A DNA stretch of 20,331 nucleotides, from the NCBI GenBank assembly GCA_030267965.1, contig BRYA01000573.1, positions 34,183 to 54,513 of the forward strand, in the 5' to 3' direction. Each line of letters starts with the position of its first letter. Position 1 is the first letter of the stretch. The position numbers and the translations under genes are program-made. Under the pieces are notes generated by a model. That model saw only the letters and a program-made list of their open reading frames with translations. It was not told the origin of the DNA and made no database searches. The stretch is from Triparma columacea (lineage: Eukaryota > Sar > Bolidophyceae > Parmales > Triparmaceae). Positions 17,576 to 20,331 of this stretch are shown piece by piece.

Positions 17576-20210
17576 ATGCACCCCTTCATGGACCCTCCCG
17601 CCGCGCGGGAGCGAACCTCCATACAGGCGGGCCGAAGAATGCTCCTTAGGCCACTTTCACGAGCTCACGCCTTTGGAGACTTGTTGGTAGTGCCCAAGAA
17701 GGAGATTGTCCAAGTGGACTATGATATTCAGTGGTTCAGGGCAGCTTCACGAACAATGGAGTCGATGGAACGCATACAGATGTACTGGGAGGAGGTTTTG
17801 GCCGGTCGGGAGAAGGAGGGCGATGCGGTTGACCTCAAGCCCGGGGTTTTGCTCTGCCCGGAAGACTATCGTTGCTCCTCATTGCTAAGGGAAGGCGACA
17901 CCGTGTATTCGGCGAGAGAGCCACACATGGTACTCATCAGCTGCGAGACAAAGGCTGGGATCGATCCTTACCTAGCCCAGATCCATGACATGAAGGAACT
18001 GGGCGGCTTGTTGACAAGGTACAACAACGACAAGAAAAAGAAGGTGAGGGAGGAGGGATGAGAGAAGCGCGAGAGTGCTGTTGTGTCGTCGCGTTGCGAT
18101 ACTAACCACTTCCTTGCAAAACAGTACGTACACAGCCAATTAAGCCATTTCAATCCCTACCTCTACACCCATGGTCCAGTAGTCCCGCCCCACCTTGAAA
18201 TATCCTCGTTCAACCGGTGGTTCAGGCTGGAGCACCAAATGAGGTTGAGGAACAAGGACTTCGCAATGATGGCGGAGTGCGCCAACGGGAGGGATGGATT
18301 TGAGGACGAGGGCGGCTTTGCTTTCAGGGACGCCGAGGAAGCTGTGCTGTACAGTGCCTTGGGGAAGAGAGTACAGGCCCTTTCCACAAAGATTTTTACT
18401 GGTGAGCAAGTGCTCCGCGGGAACAATGCTTCATGTTCAAGCTTAGTGGCACTGCATCAAATGACTAACCCTCCTTCGGTCACCATCATAACAGGGGCGA
18501 GGCTGAACATGAACCATGTAATCACAGCGCCAAGCAGCTGGGAAAGGGAGGTGTCCATCGCACTCAACCCAGAAGACGAGAGAATCGGCCGCATCAGCTG
18601 GTTGGAGGCGATGGGAATGGGTGTAGGTCCCTTGAAGCAGAATCCAATCAACAATGAGGAGGAGCAGCTAGGGTTCTTGGAATATAGACTTGGGCTTATG
18701 AGGTGAGAAAAAAGCCGGCAGAACGCAAGGGGCAAGGAGCGCAACGACGAGTGTAGGGGTTGCAATGCATTCGACATCAAGGGTTACTTTTTAACCCTTC
18801 TTCACGATTCGCCTCGCTCCTCGCAGATTCATTTCCTTGCAACCAAAAGGAGGAATAAAAGAGGGGGATAGAGTGCAAGATAGGGCGGCAAATAATGAAG
18901 GAACTGCATCACCTACAATAGCAACAGCGAACAACACACACAACAATAATGGCAACCGCGATGGAAACAACAGCGACAACAACTTAGACTTGAGAGAGCA
19001 CAGACCTGTAACGGAAGACCAAGAAAAAAAACCGACGGACACTTGCCCTTACAACACCCAGTTCATCCAGCTTCCCAAAGGTCCCAGAGCCCGAATAAAC
19101 GGCAAGTACCGCGACTTGGAGATCATGATAAACTACAGTTGCGATGAGATGTTCGACGAGTACCGCAACGGTAATCCCAGAAGGAAATTCATTGACAGGT
19201 GGCAGGAGAATATAGAGCTACACGACCTGTGCCAGAGAAGCCAGGCCCTGAAGATCATCAACGTTGCGGTCGAAAAGGCCAAAGAGGAGTATAGGAAAGC
19301 TGGCAAGGTGTTGGATGGTCGGGATGTCAAGTTTGTTAGGATAAAGTCTCTCCACCAATGCATGACGGTCGGGTTGTTCTTTAAACTTTTGTGTTGGAAT
19401 AGACCTTCATGGCGCCAGTACCGTCGGTGGTTCTCTTGCCTGTGCGTCATCTGCTGCCTTCTCTGGAAACCCAGTCCGGAAAGGTACTACCCTGCGACTG
19501 CAGTGGAGGCGGTGTTGAATGGGACCGCAAAGCACTATGGGTTGGGCACGGCGGTACTGGGGAGCATTAAGGAGCAGAATATCGTGGAGGTTGGGGAGGT
19601 GTGTTTGGGGGAGAGGGTCTGTGATGTCGAGGGCAACGGGATGATACTGCACGCAAGACACCCGACTATGGGGGGGAGGTGAGGGCACGGCGAGGGAAGC
19701 TGCGAGTTAAGCGGCGAGCGTGCTATAAAGAACTGTTCTAACCCACCCACCTATCACTTCATTGTTCATGCCAGCTTCGTTGATTCCACGTGGCAGTTTG
19801 ACTGCAAAGATCTATTCAGCAATTGGTTTGGCGACAAATGTTACAGAGGCGTGCACGATGGTTGGATGCCTTCTGCTGGCGTAGAGGACGGGGTCCTCAG
19901 GGAGCTGCTCAACGAGGCTCATCAGATGATCATGAAAGGGGAGGACCCGAGCAATGTTAAGAAGATGGGAAGCGGCGCTTGGAACGAAGGTACGCCGTGG
20001 TTGGAGAGTGTGGGGGGTACGCCGCACGATAGGATGATCGAGGGCATTAAGCGCTTCTTGGAGGATAGGTACGGGTATGGTGGGAGCGCTGAGAGTGGCT
20101 TAGTAGTGACCCCCTATTTATGGAGAATTGACGAGGGAGTCCCTCACCCTGGAAGTAGTAGGCGCGAAGCGATGGGTGGTTATTGGGAGTCGTTGATGGC
20201 AAAGAGGTAG
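17576..20210 (+). CDS. Unrecognised multi-exon protein (about 777 aa; start uncertain)
   Basis: I do not recognise the family. Exons are 17576-18043, 18125-18702, 18827-19678 and 19775-20210, giving one frame of 2,334 nt (777 residues plus TAG). Each of the three introns has an AG|GTRAG donor and an AG acceptor, and the frame stays open across every join. The frame is also open upstream to a possible acceptor at 17521 (18 more codons), so the ATG at 17576 is only the first supported start. Residues 1-350 look globular. Residues about 360-410 are an Asn/Thr-rich disordered linker. From about 415 a second globular part begins (NTQFIQLPKGPRARINGKY), with an acidic, helix-prone stretch and a short Cys-rich hydrophobic patch (WFSCLCVICCLLW) too short for a membrane span. 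The end rests on TAG at 20208; GAG|GTAGGT there could instead be a donor. No enzyme motif is visible. Confidence 0.68.
18044..18124 (+). other. Intron 1 of the unrecognised gene (81 bp, phase 0)
   Basis: Donor GAAG|GTGAGG and acceptor TTGCAAAACAG|TAC. The join reads DKKKK to YVHSQLSHFNPYLYTHG, and a stop codon follows soon after the donor if it is retained. Confidence 0.8.
18703..18826 (+). other. Intron 2 of the unrecognised gene (124 bp, phase 2)
   Basis: Donor TGAG|GTGAGA and acceptor CTCCTCGCAG|A. The split codon AG|A gives Arg, joining EYRLGLM to FISLQPKGG. The downstream exon frame has no ATG near its start, which supports splicing. Confidence 0.82.
19679..19774 (+). other. Intron 3 of the unrecognised gene (96 bp, phase 2)
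   Basis: Donor GGAG|GTGAGG and acceptor TTCATGCCAG|C. The split codon AG|C gives Ser, joining HARHPTMGG to FVDSTWQFDCKDLF. Confidence 0.8.
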
Positions 20211-20331
20211 GTGGGAACCAGCGAGGGGGAGAAGATTGGTTTGTCATTGTTGGGTGAAATCAATAGTTGACGGACAACGTTGTCACTTCGCTTCTTCACT
20301 AAGCCGACGGACAATGTTGTCACTTCGCTTT
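20211..20331 (+). other. End of window: 3' flank or intron start with a tandem repeat
   Basis: These 121 bases follow the TAG of the last gene. They contain no gene that I can support and no AATAAA. The last part is a tandem repeat that may continue beyond the window. Confidence 0.6.
20269..20330 (+). repeat. Two copies of a 25-bp repeat, period 37 bp, at the window edge
   Basis: Copies lie at 20269-20293 and 20306-20330 and differ at one base. The first contains the perfect 10-bp palindrome ACAACGTTGT (20274-20283); the second has ATG in place of ACG at its centre. The window stops one base after the second copy, so the full array length is unknown. Confidence 0.9.

Noticed and set aside
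1..20331. Search for mobile elements, tRNA or rRNA genes and defence-type gene clusters
   Set aside because: I saw no transposase, reverse transcriptase, long terminal repeats, cloverleaf with tRNA box motifs, or rRNA-like stretch. The window is ordinary, compact eukaryotic coding DNA.

Overview
The window is nuclear DNA of a eukaryote that builds motile cilia or flagella. It holds a complete gene for a giant axonemal dynein heavy chain, and its genes carry short spliceosomal introns (81-164 bp) with AG|GTRAG donors. All three stop codons occur at gene ends, so the standard genetic code is likely. Gene density is very high: the gaps between coding regions are about 130-200 bp, and every recognised gene is on the + strand. 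Compact genes, long C tracts and a full axonemal motor suit a small flagellated protist or alga, perhaps a stramenopile such as a parmalean. That placement is inference; no rRNA or organelle marker is present.

Layout. Positions 1-46 are the pyrimidine-rich end of an intron. Positions 47-1792 are the last exon of a membrane protein with a C2 domain and two hydrophobic C-terminal hairpins, resembling multiple-C2-and-transmembrane (MCTP-like) proteins; its 5' part lies outside the window. Positions 1994-16008 are an eight-exon dynein heavy chain gene that I can splice into one 4,388-residue frame. It covers tail, linker, six AAA+ modules, stalk with microtubule-binding tip, and C-terminal domain, and looks like a single-headed inner-arm type (best guess DNAH6-like). 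All seven introns lie in the first 4.6 kb and the last exon is 9,383 bp. Positions 16198-17442 encode a 414-residue, largely disordered basic protein that I do not recognise. About 17522-20210 is a four-exon gene for an unrecognised protein of about 777 residues; its start is unresolved and it may be joined to the preceding gene. The window ends in a short tandem repeat.

Working relations. Only the dynein has a firm role: an ATP-driven minus-end motor of the axoneme. The C2 protein is probably a calcium-responsive membrane tether. Nothing in the sequence ties the neighbours to the dynein apart from adjacency and shared strand, and eukaryotic neighbours need not be related in function.

Most notable signals: a C-rich to G-rich composition switch within transcription units, poly-C tracts just before two start codons, extreme 5' bias of introns in the dynein gene, a glycine/lysine-rich insertion fed by a 14-G run in the dynein C-terminal domain, an in-frame heptapeptide-coding repeat inside an intron, and the unexplained start of the last gene. 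I saw no CRISPR array, transposon, viral gene or RNA gene.
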